This document shows, one piece after another, positions 8,238 through 17,406 of a stretch of 36,009 bases of DNA (position 1 is its first letter; each line of letters opens with the position of its first letter). Made by a program: the position numbers and the translations under genes. The DNA comes from an uncultured bacterium (lineage in GTDB: Bacteria > Armatimonadota > HRBIN16): assembly GCA_937132045.1 (NCBI GenBank), contig CAKZNX010000306.1, positions 1 to 36,009 on the forward strand. Reading direction: 5' to 3'. The notes under the pieces are model-generated. The model saw nothing but the letters and a program-made list of their open reading frames with translations. It was not told the DNA's origin and did not search any database.

Positions 8238-10445
8238 GTGTTGCGTGAGCGTTCGGTTCTAACGTACCTGCTGGATGTACTCTCGCGTCGGCGAGCCTTT
8301 GCCGCTGCCTGCTTTGTTCTGGTAGTGCTCGGCACGGCGTTGGCAACGTTCACCGCACAGCCAGTGTATCGGGCGAAGGCAATTGTACAGATAGAGCAAC
8401 CCTCCGGTTTTGTGCTGAGAACCGACATCTTCGGAGCCGGCTTCACCCGAACCCTGCCGCAGGAGCAGGCGGAGCTAGTCGATACCTATCCATACAAGCT
8501 GCTGGTCGACTCGGTAGTTACCATAGTTCAGCGTCTCAACATAGAATTGCCGGTATACACAAGAAGCGAACAAATACGGACGCTATTCGAGAATATTCTA
8601 TGCGATTCTGGTGGTGTATCAGATACCGATACCTGCATTAATTACCGCGCGGCGCGGCTGCAGGGACACTCCCGTCCGCAGCCTAAAGAGGAGGACGAGT
8701 TCGACCAGTATCTTCGGGCGCGACTCGTCGAGGACACCGGACTGATCGAGCTCTTTGCGGAGGCACGCTCACCGCTCCAAGCACAGAACGCCGCCAACGC
8801 CGCCGCGCTGGTGATGGTGTGGCAGAACGAGCGTCTGCGCAAAGAGGAGGCGCGCAATACCGTGCGCTTCATCCGCGACCAGCTCGACGGACCCGGCGGG
8901 GTGAAAGCACTGCTTGCTCGTGCGGACGACCAACTCGCCGCGTTCAAGAGGCAGAAAGCCTTCCTGGATGCCGGCGAGGAGACCCGCGCCCTCCTCGATC
9001 AGCTGGTGGAGGTCAGCAACCTGCGCTGGCAAGGAGACCTGCGACTGACCGACCTGCGCACTCGCCTTGCAGCAACGCGACAACAGCTGGGCAAAGAGCC
9101 TTCCACGCTGGTTTCCCCCACTATCTACGAGAACCCCACCGTGCAGGAAATCAAGAAACAGCTCGTCACCGCGGAGGCAGACCTGTTGTCCCTGCAGGCG
9201 CAGTTCACAGACGAGCACCCGCGAGTGCAGTCCGCGCTGGCACGTGTGGATGCTCTTCGTGATCGCCTGCGCCAGGAGGCGTTGCGTATTGAGAGCGTTC
9301 AACGGCTGCCTAACCCTGTCCATCAGGAGTTATACAAAAGTGCCGCCTTGCTCTCCGCCGACATCGTGGGGCAGGAAGCGCAGATGACCGCCCTGCAGGG
9401 CACTCTGGACGACCTCCGTCGCCGGATGCTTGCCGTGCCGGAACTGGAGAGGCAGTTGACACAGCTCCTGCGCGAACGGCAGGCACTGGAGAGACAATAC
9501 CTGTTTCTGATGGAGCGGTTGCAGGAAGCGGAACTCACCCATGCGGTAAAGCTGGGCAATGCGCGCGTTGTGGAACTGGCGCAGCTGCCGGGCGAGCGCG
9601 TCCGACCTCGTCGTATCCTCAATATGCTGATGGGCATCGTGCTGGGCATGATGCTGGCTGCTGGCTTTGCGCTGTTGATCGAACAGATGGACCGCCGCTT
9701 GCCTTCTGCCCAATACGCAGCGGAGTGGCTGGACGTGCCGTTGCTGGCTGTCGTCCCTGCCGTTCGTGATAGGGCTCATGGCTCGCCTGTGGGTGACGCT
9801 GAGGCTGTAGAAGCATTCCGGCGCCTGCGAACGGCTGTGAGGCTGGCGTCCAGGGAACAGCCCATACGCAGTCTGATAGTCGCCTCCGCGCTGCCGCAGG
9901 ACGGTGGAACATTTGTGGCGCGCCAGCTCACGGTCAGTATGGCACAGGCTGGGCACCGGGTGCTCCTGGTAGACGCGAACCTGCGCGAGCCGTCTCAGCA
10001 CCGCACCGATGGGCAGCCTCCCTCTCCCGGGCTGGCGGAGTGGCTGCAGGGAGATGTGGACCTGCACCAGTGCATCCGTTCTTCAAGTACCAACAACCTC
10101 TGGCTGCTACCGGCAGGCGACGTCCCATCCAGTGCGACTGATCTGCTGGAAAGTCACAGGATTCGCCAATTACTTACACACTTTTCGCAGGAGTATGATT
10201 TTGTGGTGCTGGATGTGCCCCCTGCCGACCGGTATGTGGACGCGCAGATACTTGCCCTGCACTGCGACGCCGTCATCCTGGTGGTGCAGCCGGGTACGAC
10301 CCTGCGCGATGCTGCGCTCAGTGCGGTGCAGACTTTTCGGGCTCTGCCAAACTCCCGTCTGCTCGGTATCGTGGCGAATCACGTGACGGGTTCGTCCAGT
10401 ACGGGCGCCGTGCATCACTCTGCCAGAAGGAGGCATACATCGTGA
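8238..10445 (+). CDS. Wzz/GumC-like polysaccharide copolymerase fused to a CapB/CpsD-like BY-kinase domain (degenerate P-loop)
   Basis: N-terminal TM + Wzz region (VYRAKAIVQIEQPSGF), coiled-coil, second TM (ILNMLMGIVLGMMLAAGFALLIEQMDRRL), then LIVASALPQDGGTFVARQL / VLLVDANLREP / YDFVVLDVPPA. Start is likely GTG at 8238; the ORF track start at 8136 is probably too far upstream. Confidence 0.85.
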   Translation: MLRERSVLTYLLDVLSRRRAFAAACFVLVVLGTALATFTAQPVYRAKAIVQIEQPSGFVLRTDIFGAGFTRTLPQEQAELVDTYPYKLLVDSVVTIVQRLNIELPVYTRSEQIRTLFENILCDSGGVSDTDTCINYRAARLQGHSRPQPKEEDEFDQYLRARLVEDTGLIELFAEARSPLQAQNAANAAALVMVWQNERLRKEEARNTVRFIRDQLDGPGGVKALLARADDQLAAFKRQKAFLDAGEETRALLDQLVEVSNLRWQGDLRLTDLRTRLAATRQQLGKEPSTLVSPTIYENPTVQEIKKQLVTAEADLLSLQAQFTDEHPRVQSALARVDALRDRLRQEALRIESVQRLPNPVHQELYKSAALLSADIVGQEAQMTALQGTLDDLRRRMLAVPELERQLTQLLRERQALERQYLFLMERLQEAELTHAVKLGNARVVELAQLPGERVRPRRILNMLMGIVLGMMLAAGFALLIEQMDRRLPSAQYAAEWLDVPLLAVVPAVRDRAHGSPVGDAEAVEAFRRLRTAVRLASREQPIRSLIVASALPQDGGTFVARQLTVSMAQAGHRVLLVDANLREPSQHRTDGQPPSPGLAEWLQGDVDLHQCIRSSSTNNLWLLPAGDVPSSATDLLESHRIRQLLTHFSQEYDFVVLDVPPADRYVDAQILALHCDAVILVVQPGTTLRDAALSAVQTFRALPNSRLLGIVANHVTGSSSTGAVHHSARRRHTS

Positions 10446-11506
10446 AAGGTTTGATCCTCAGTGGAGGCAAAGGCACCCGCCTGCGTCCCATCACCCATAC
10501 CGGCGCCAAACAGCTCATTCCCATCGCCAACAAGCCAGTGCTGTTCTACGGCATCGAAGCCGTACGGGACGCTGGCATCACGGATGTCGGCATCATCGTG
10601 GGCGATACACGTCAGGAGATTATGCAGGCGGTTGGCGACGGCAGTCGCTGGGGTATCCGCGTCAACTATATCCACCAGCCGGAGCCACTGGGGCTGGCGC
10701 ACGCCGTCAAGATTGCACGGGACTTCCTTCGCGACGAACCTTTTGTGATGTACCTCGGCGACAATCTGGTCAAAGAGGGCATCACGCCCTTCGTGCGAGA
10801 GTTCGAACAGCTCCGTCCAAACGCGCAGATACTGCTGGCGCGTGTGCCAAACCCGCACGATTTCGGGGTCGCCGTGCTGGAGGGCGACCGCGTGGTTCGC
10901 CTCGTCGAGAAGCCCAAACAGCCCCCGTCCGATCTCGCTCTGGTCGGCGTGTACATGTTCGACTCCCATATCTTCGAAGCGGTAAACGTCATCCAGCCTT
11001 CCGATCGGGGCGAGCTGGAGATTACCGACGCCATCCAGTACCTGATCGACCATGGTTATCAGGTGCGCTCGCACATCATCAGCGGGTGGTGGAAGGACAC
11101 CGGCAACCTCGAAGCCATTCTGGAAGCAAACCGCATCCTGCTGGAAGACCTCGAACGGTGCGTTCAGGCAGAGGTGGACGATCGATCGCACCTGCACGGC
11201 AGGGTGTGGCTCGGCGAGGGCACAAGGGTAGTCAACAGCGTCATCCGCGGACCGGTCATCGTAGGTGCGAACTGCCTTATCGAGAACGCCTACATCGGTC
11301 CCTTCACTTCCGTCGCCGATGGCGTGCAGATTGTCGCCAGCGAGATCGAGCACAGCGTCATCCTGGAGGGTGCTCGCATCCTGAATGTGGGGTCGCGCGT
11401 GGAGGACAGCCTTCTGGGGCGAAACGTCACCGTCTGCCGCGATGAGGGCAAGCCGCGTGCCGTGCGGTTGATGTTGGGGGACAACAGCCAGGTCAATCTG
11501 CTGTGA
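10442..11506 (+). CDS. Glucose-1-phosphate thymidylyltransferase-like nucleotidyltransferase, long form with left-handed beta-helix C-terminus
   Basis: MKGLILSGGKGTRLRPITHTGAKQLIPIANKPVLFYGIEAV; GWWKDTGNLEAILEANR; hexapeptide-repeat-like C-terminus. GTG start. Confidence 0.93.
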   Translation: MKGLILSGGKGTRLRPITHTGAKQLIPIANKPVLFYGIEAVRDAGITDVGIIVGDTRQEIMQAVGDGSRWGIRVNYIHQPEPLGLAHAVKIARDFLRDEPFVMYLGDNLVKEGITPFVREFEQLRPNAQILLARVPNPHDFGVAVLEGDRVVRLVEKPKQPPSDLALVGVYMFDSHIFEAVNVIQPSDRGELEITDAIQYLIDHGYQVRSHIISGWWKDTGNLEAILEANRILLEDLERCVQAEVDDRSHLHGRVWLGEGTRVVNSVIRGPVIVGANCLIENAYIGPFTSVADGVQIVASEIEHSVILEGARILNVGSRVEDSLLGRNVTVCRDEGKPRAVRLMLGDNSQVNLL

Positions 11507-12699
11507 GAACATGGCACTTCACCACGCGCTGGCTGCTCGGATCGCAGTTTGCGGCGCGTCTGCTGGGTCTGGTCAACAACGTCCTGCTGGCGCGCCTGCT
11601 GGCTCCGGCTCTGTTCGGCAGCTTCGTGCAGGCGATGGCGGTGGCTGGCGCGCTGGCTCCCCTTGCCGACGCGGGCGTTTCCGCAGTGCTCACCAGGCAC
11701 GTTGCCCGTCGTCCGCAGGCGCGTTTCATGCTATCCGCGGCGCTGGGGTTGCGGTTTCTGCAGGGCGCCATCCTGTGGGTGGGGGTGCTCGCGGTGGCGT
11801 GGTGGGTGAGGAGCTCGTCGCAGTTCGCGCTGGCGCTGGTGCTGGCTGGGGCGTACTGGGTAACGGCGTGTTTCATCCAGTTGTTGGCTGGGGTAGCTCG
11901 GGCGCGCGTGCAGGCGCACCTCGAGGCGCGTTCCGTACTTCTGGAGCGTGGCATAACCGTCCCTGCGGCGGCGTTTGGTGCGGTCGCGCTGGGGCTGACC
12001 GGTGCGCTGGTGGGCGTGCTGGCGGGCGGTGTGGCTGGGCTTCTCTATCTGGTGCGTCGCCTGTCCTTTCCGCGAATACGAGCGAACACGCTGGCGTGGA
12101 AGTGTCTGCTGTCGGCAGGCGCACCGCTGGCAATCGGCGATGTGTGCCATGGTCTCATCATACGCCTGGATATTCTGGCGGTGGGTTTCACTTTTGGCGA
12201 CCAGAGCGCAGGCTACTATGGTGGTGCCAGCACACTGCTCTGGGCGGGGATGCTGGTGCCCGGCTCGATGGCGCTGGCACTGGTGCCCGCACGGTCGCAG
12301 GTGGGCAGCTCCTCAACCCTCGACCACCGTATACTGCGCTGGATGCTGGTGGTGGCGGGGTTGATGGCGTTGTTGCTGAGCGCGGGTGCTCCTGTTTGGG
12401 TCAGGTTGCTGTATGGGTCGGCGTTCGGACCGGCGGCGGATGCTTTGCGTGTGCTGGCGTGGGCGTTCCTTCCGGCGGCGGTGGTGGCGTGGGGCAACGC
12501 CGTACTGCTGGTTCGTCACCGCACGGCGTGGGTGGCGGTCGTGGCAGCAGCTGGGCTGACCTGTCTGGCGGTGTGTCTGTGGTGGCTACCGATGTTCGGA
12601 CCGTTGTTTGCTGCGGTGGCACAGGTGGTCACGCAGTGCCTGATGGCGCTGTTGCTCTGGTGGCTCGTGCGGCACAGCCTCGAGGCATCGTCCGGGTGA
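11503..12699 (+). CDS. Oligosaccharide flippase (Wzx/MATE-like) membrane protein
   Basis: 398 aa, hydrophobic throughout; WLLGSQFAARLLGLVNNVLLARLLAPALFGSFVQAMAVAGALAPLADAGVSAVLTR; GTG start overlapping the previous stop. Confidence 0.82.
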   Translation: MRTWHFTTRWLLGSQFAARLLGLVNNVLLARLLAPALFGSFVQAMAVAGALAPLADAGVSAVLTRHVARRPQARFMLSAALGLRFLQGAILWVGVLAVAWWVRSSSQFALALVLAGAYWVTACFIQLLAGVARARVQAHLEARSVLLERGITVPAAAFGAVALGLTGALVGVLAGGVAGLLYLVRRLSFPRIRANTLAWKCLLSAGAPLAIGDVCHGLIIRLDILAVGFTFGDQSAGYYGGASTLLWAGMLVPGSMALALVPARSQVGSSSTLDHRILRWMLVVAGLMALLLSAGAPVWVRLLYGSAFGPAADALRVLAWAFLPAAVVAWGNAVLLVRHRTAWVAVVAAAGLTCLAVCLWWLPMFGPLFAAVAQVVTQCLMALLLWWLVRHSLEASSG

Positions 12700-12764
12700 A
12701 ACTTTGCCATCGCGAATCTGTCTTATACGGAGGGTTGAACAGACGCTCCAACGGGGAGGATAAC

Positions 12765-14489
12765 GTGAAAGCTTTCTTGCGTCGCCGAGCAAAGTTACTG
12801 CTATTCGGCTGTTTGCCGGTGCTCATACTTCTGGGAGCTGGTGGCTGGTGGGGCTACCGCTGGATGCGGAAACCGCCAGCGCCCGCGCGGCTGGTAGAGG
12901 TCTCTCGCGGCGATGTGGAGATTATCGTCGCGGAGTCGGGTGTGCTGGAACCGCTGCGCAAGGTGGAGGTTAAAAGCAAAATCGCCGGACGCATCCTCAG
13001 TCTGAACGTGGAGGCAGGCGACGTGGTGCGCGAGGGGCAGCTTATTGCCCAGATCGATCCGGTCGAAGTGGAGGCGAGTTTGCGACAGCAGGAGGCACAG
13101 CTGCGCGCCGCGCTTGCCCGGCTGGAACAGGCGAAACTGCTCAGCGGTTACCAGGGCGAGGATGTTTCCGCGCAGATAGCGCAGGCCCGCAACGCCGTGC
13201 GCACCGCCGAATTGCGCTATCAGCAGGCGCTTCGTGAAGCGCAGACTCAGCCCGAACTCACCCAGGCAGCGCTCGAGCAGTCGGAGACCAGTTATCAGGC
13301 TGCCGTAGATGGTCTGAACCTCCTGCTGAGAGTAACCCACCCACAGCAGCGCACCGATGCTCAGGCGGCGGTGAACGAAGCCCGCGCCCAGCGCGACGAC
13401 GCCCGACGGCAGCTCGACCGGCAGAGGCAGCTCCTCGCGAAAGGCTTTGTCTCCCAGCGCGAGGTAGACCTTGCCGCCACCCAGCTGACCGCCGTCGAGG
13501 CGCGTCTCCAGCAGGCGGAACAGCGACTGCAGACCCTCGAGGAACAGCAACGCCTCCAGCGAGCCGACGCCGAAGCGCGGGTGAAACAGGCGAAAGCGGC
13601 TCTCGAGCAGGCGCGCGCTCAGGCGAAGCGGGACGAATTGCGCCAGAGGGAAGTGGAGGCGGCGCGCACCGCACTGGAAGATGCCCGGCTTCGTCTGAAG
13701 CTGGCGGAGGCGAACCGTGTGCAGCTTCCTGTTCGCCAGAAAGAGGTACAGCAGGCACAGGCGGCGGTGGAACAGCTGCAGAGCGCCCTGAAAGAGGCGC
13801 GTACCCGACTGGCAGACACCACCATCCGCGCACCCATGAGCGGCGTGGTCACCCAGAGATACATCGAGTCGGGCGAGCTGGTCACTTCCGGCGTGGCGAC
13901 CTTCTCGTCGGGTATGCCGCTGGTGCAGATTGCCGACCTCTCCAAAATGCGCATCAAACTGCAGGTCAATGAGGTGGACATCGGTAAGGTGCAGGTGGGA
14001 CAGAAAGTGGAAATCCGCCTCGACTCCCTGCGCGACGAGGTATTCGAGGGACGGGTGCGCAAGGTGGCTCCTGCGTCCACCGTCCAGCAAGGCGCGGTGG
14101 GTGGGGCAGTCATCAAGTTTCCCGTGGAGGTGGAGATTGCCAAACCCGACCCGCGCATGAAGCCGGGAATGAGCGCCAAGTGTCGTATCATCGTGGAGCG
14201 CCAGCAGAACGTACTGCGCCTGCCGAGGGAGGCGCTGGAGTTCGTGGATGCCAGCACTGCGAAGGTGGCTGTGGTGCACCGCGAAATGGTGAACGGACAG
14301 CCGGTAGACAAGAACGAGACCCGCACGGTGAAGACGGGCTTGCGCGGTGACGCCTTCGTGGAAATCGTTGACGGATTGAAAGAAGGCGAGAAGGTGCGTC
14401 CTCAGCCGTTTCGGGGACCGAAGCGCCAGCAATTCGAGATGAGCGTGGGCGCCTCCAGTGGCGAGCGCGAGCAGGAGCAGAGGCAATGA
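12765..14489 (+). CDS. HlyD/MacA-type periplasmic adaptor subunit with unusually long coiled-coil
   Basis: GTG start with GGGGAGGA SD; N-terminal TM; VEIIVAESGVLEPLRKVEVKSKIAGRILSLNVEAGDVVREGQLIAQID; long Q/A/R/E-rich coiled-coil; IRAPMSGVVTQRYIESGELV. Confidence 0.92.
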   Translation: MKAFLRRRAKLLLFGCLPVLILLGAGGWWGYRWMRKPPAPARLVEVSRGDVEIIVAESGVLEPLRKVEVKSKIAGRILSLNVEAGDVVREGQLIAQIDPVEVEASLRQQEAQLRAALARLEQAKLLSGYQGEDVSAQIAQARNAVRTAELRYQQALREAQTQPELTQAALEQSETSYQAAVDGLNLLLRVTHPQQRTDAQAAVNEARAQRDDARRQLDRQRQLLAKGFVSQREVDLAATQLTAVEARLQQAEQRLQTLEEQQRLQRADAEARVKQAKAALEQARAQAKRDELRQREVEAARTALEDARLRLKLAEANRVQLPVRQKEVQQAQAAVEQLQSALKEARTRLADTTIRAPMSGVVTQRYIESGELVTSGVATFSSGMPLVQIADLSKMRIKLQVNEVDIGKVQVGQKVEIRLDSLRDEVFEGRVRKVAPASTVQQGAVGGAVIKFPVEVEIAKPDPRMKPGMSAKCRIIVERQQNVLRLPREALEFVDASTAKVAVVHREMVNGQPVDKNETRTVKTGLRGDAFVEIVDGLKEGEKVRPQPFRGPKRQQFEMSVGASSGEREQEQRQ

Positions 14490-15715
14490 GTTTGCTCGAC
14501 TCCTTGTTCACCGCACTGGCGAACCTGCGTCGGCACAAACTGCGTTCGCTGCTGACCATGCTGGGCGTCATCATCGGCGTCGCGGCGGTCATCCTTATGG
14601 TGGCGCTGGTGGAGGGTGCCCGTTCCCGTGTGGTGGAGGAGTTTCGTCAGCTCGGCTCCAGCCTGATCATTGTGGTGTATGACCCCTCCCTTCGCAAGCG
14701 CGGCGAGACGCCCGGCACCATAGAGGGCTTGCGCATGGACGACGCGCGCGCCATCCTGCAGGAGTGTTCCAGCGTGAAGATGGTCAGCGCCGAGCTGGAG
14801 GCAGGCACGCAGAAGGCGCGGTACGGCGGAGAGGAGCTGGACGTGGTCATCGACGGATGCCAGCCCGAGTATCTCTACCTTCACAATCTGCAGGTCGAGC
14901 AGGGGCGCTTTATCACGCAAGAGGACATCGACCAGTGGGCGAAGGTGGTCGTGCTCGGCAAGGAGGCGCACCGCCGTCTCTTCGGTGGACGCGACCCCAT
15001 CGGAGAGAGCATCGAGATCGCGGGCGTGTCGGTAACCGTGGTGGGCGTGATCGCGGCGAAAGGGAGAACCTTCGGGCAAGATTGGGATAAGCGTGTGTTC
15101 GTGCCCATCACCACCCTGCAGAAGCGGTTCGTGGGCGCAGACCTGGTCTCGGTTATCTTCGCTCAGCCGCGCTTCCCTGAGCGTACCACCGAGGCGATGG
15201 ACGAAATCTGGCAGCTGCTGATGCGCCGCCACGATAACCAGCCCTACTTCCGCGTGGACAGCCAGGAGCGACTGCTCTCGTCGATTGGGCGCGTGCTCAG
15301 CATCTTCGGACTGGTGGTGGGCGCAATAGCCGGGCTGTCTCTGCTGGTGGGCGGCATCGGCATCATGAACATCATGCTGGTCACGGTCGCCGAGCGCACC
15401 CGAGAGATAGGCATCCGCAAGGCGGTGGGCGCGCGCAACCGCGACATCCTCCTGCAGTTCCTCATCGAATCGATGACGCTGTCCGGGGTAGGGGGGATTA
15501 TCGGTATCCTGCTGGGCTGGGGCGGTAGTCTGCTTGTGGGCTGGGCGACTCAACAGGCGAAACTGTTCGGCGGCGAGGGGCTGACCACCCACCTGCCTCT
15601 GTGGGCAGCGATAGCGGGCTTTCTGTTCTCGGCGGCGGTCGGCATCTTCTTCGGCATCTACCCAGCGTGGCGGGCGTCCCGTCTCAACCCCATCGAGGCA
15701 CTGCGTTACGAGTAG
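14486..15715 (+). CDS. ABC transporter permease, MacB/FtsX-like
   Basis: LRRHKLRSLLTMLGVIIGVAAVILMVALVEGAR; GGIGIMNIMLVTVAERTREIGIRKAVGARNRDILLQFLIES; ATGA overlap with the adaptor. No NBD fused. Confidence 0.95.
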   Translation: MSLLDSLFTALANLRRHKLRSLLTMLGVIIGVAAVILMVALVEGARSRVVEEFRQLGSSLIIVVYDPSLRKRGETPGTIEGLRMDDARAILQECSSVKMVSAELEAGTQKARYGGEELDVVIDGCQPEYLYLHNLQVEQGRFITQEDIDQWAKVVVLGKEAHRRLFGGRDPIGESIEIAGVSVTVVGVIAAKGRTFGQDWDKRVFVPITTLQKRFVGADLVSVIFAQPRFPERTTEAMDEIWQLLMRRHDNQPYFRVDSQERLLSSIGRVLSIFGLVVGAIAGLSLLVGGIGIMNIMLVTVAERTREIGIRKAVGARNRDILLQFLIESMTLSGVGGIIGILLGWGGSLLVGWATQQAKLFGGEGLTTHLPLWAAIAGFLFSAAVGIFFGIYPAWRASRLNPIEALRYE

Positions 15716-15718
15716 CGG

Positions 15719-16621
15719 CTAGCCCTTCAGGTCTCTCAACGCCAGCCGAGCCAGCCCCTCTGCAGGAGAAGCAGTCGGCACGATAATCTGTGCGTTTGCG
15801 AACTCCGCCAGCACACGCTGACGCAGCGGGGCAATCACCCACTCCCCCGCTGCGAACACGCTTCCCCCCAGTACCACCGGGAAGGCTTCTTCTGGCGCAA
15901 ACAGCCTGTGCGCCACTGCCACCACATCGCTACCCAGTGTGGCGCCTGCCTCTTGCAGGATGCGCTGAGCGACCCTGTCGCCAGCGTCTGCCGCCCTGCT
16001 CACCCGCACCGCGAAACCCGCCAGCACATGGCGAGGCATCTCCTCGCGATACACCCTGCGCACGATGTCGTATACCCGCTGCAGCCCGAAGTAGTCCATC
16101 ATCTCATCCCGCAGCATGGTCGCCTCACCGCGTCCGTCCAGCGACCGCACCACCGCTCGTAATGCCTGAATGGCGATGTCTGTTGCACTACCCTCATCGC
16201 CCAGCAGCATACCCCACCCACCCACCGACACGTGGCGCTCCTCACCCCGCCAGCCGACGGTGCTCGAACCCGTTCCCGACACGACGCCAATACCGTATGG
16301 CTCCAGCACCCCTCCGGCGGCAAGAACGGCGCGGTGCTCGTGCGCACCGCGCCACTCCGCATGGGGAAACGCCCGCTTGACGTGCACCCGGATCATGGCG
16401 ATGTCGGGCAACATCACCGAGTAGAGGCGCACCACCTGATTGCCGTCAACCTGCTGCACCAGCTGCAAGAAAACCTCGGCAACTGAGCGTTCGCACTCAT
16501 CGGGCGACACGAAGTTCAGGTTGACGCCGCCGCTGCGTGCGCGAGCCACCACTTCGCCCGCCTCGTTCAGAACCACCCCTTCCGTCTTCGTGCCGCCGCC
16601 GTCAACGCCTGCGACCAGCAC
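15719..16621 (-). CDS. N-acetylglucosamine kinase-like protein, BadF/BadG/BcrA/BcrD ATPase family
   Basis: VLVAGVDGGGTKTEGVVLNEAGEVVARARSGGVN; GIGVVSGTGSSTVGW; GWGMLLGDEGSATDIAIQAL. GTG start. Confidence 0.9.
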   Translation of the reverse strand: MLVAGVDGGGTKTEGVVLNEAGEVVARARSGGVNLNFVSPDECERSVAEVFLQLVQQVDGNQVVRLYSVMLPDIAMIRVHVKRAFPHAEWRGAHEHRAVLAAGGVLEPYGIGVVSGTGSSTVGWRGEERHVSVGGWGMLLGDEGSATDIAIQALRAVVRSLDGRGEATMLRDEMMDYFGLQRVYDIVRRVYREEMPRHVLAGFAVRVSRAADAGDRVAQRILQEAGATLGSDVVAVAHRLFAPEEAFPVVLGGSVFAAGEWVIAPLRQRVLAEFANAQIIVPTASPAEGLARLALRDLKG

Positions 16622-17389
16622 CTAATACACCTCCGTCTGCGACAGATGAGGACTCCACGGCGAAAGCACCTTGCCTTTGTCGTCCCTCTGCACCGCGACC
16701 ACGCTGGCAGGTACTTCGCCCACGTGCCCATCCGCGAAGAGCATGTTGATGGTATTGCCGTGTCGTGTGCGCAGTTTGCGGTAGTCGTCCCACCTGTCGC
16801 CGCGCGAAAAAACTGCAAGCCGTTGCACGTAGCGCGCTTCCTTGTCGTCGCGGTTGTCTGGTGTGTCGAATCCGAGGAATAGCGGTTGCTGTTCGGCGGA
16901 GATGTCCGGCAGGAGGTGCGTGTTCAAACCGCCTGCTGCACTATCGGCAATCACTGCCAGCAGCGAACCGCTCGCGGGCAGTCGGTTTGGACGCACACCG
17001 GAAGCTCCCAGAAAGAAGCCATACGATACATGCCTCTTCTGGTCCGAGTCCGGGTCGACATATGGCGGCGCATCCTTATCCGGGTCGGCGGGGCAATAGA
17101 ACCGCTTGGGGTCGATATACCCACCGATCAGCATTGTCCAGAATACCAGCTTATCGCCCCGTTGCTTATCGCGATAGTAAGCGAGTGGCAGGGTCTCATC
17201 CCAGTCCAGCATGTAGGCGCGCAGCGCGCTGGACATCTCACGCATATTGCTCAGGCAGCTGGCGTTCAGTGAGCGACGACGCAGGTCCAGATAGCCCGGC
17301 ACCAGTATCGCCACCACCGCCAGCGCGATGCCTATCACCCAGAGCCTTTCGCGGAAACTCGGTCCCTGTCTCGGCTGTTCTTCCTGCAA
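16622..17389 (-). CDS. DUF1559/H-X9-DG-type secreted or anchored protein without canonical prepilin motif
   Basis: TTG start with GGGAGGAAC SD; single TM; ASCLSNMREMSSALRAYMLDWDETLPL; RHGNTINMLFADGHVG (H-X9-DG). Confidence 0.75.
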   Translation of the reverse strand: MQEEQPRQGPSFRERLWVIGIALAVVAILVPGYLDLRRRSLNASCLSNMREMSSALRAYMLDWDETLPLAYYRDKQRGDKLVFWTMLIGGYIDPKRFYCPADPDKDAPPYVDPDSDQKRHVSYGFFLGASGVRPNRLPASGSLLAVIADSAAGGLNTHLLPDISAEQQPLFLGFDTPDNRDDKEARYVQRLAVFSRGDRWDDYRKLRTRHGNTINMLFADGHVGEVPASVVAVQRDDKGKVLSPWSPHLSQTEVY

Positions 17390-17406
17390 GTGGTTCCTCC
17401 CTGCGA

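Noticed and set aside
8120-8446. N-terminal extension of ParA in the ORF track
   Set aside because: ParA proteins begin just before the P-loop; ATG 8119 has a good SD and the extension runs through the divergent promoter region.
11511-12764. 418-codon open frame 5' of the adaptor (part of the 992-aa ORF), overlapping the flippase in another frame
   Set aside because: Gly/Arg/Trp-rich shadow frame caused by high GC; the flippase frame has clear membrane-protein character and the adaptor has its own GTG and SD at 12765.
12801-14486. 561-aa minus-strand ORF antisense to the adaptor
   Set aside because: Leu/His/Arg-rich composition is the mirror of the coiled-coil codons; no recognisable motif.
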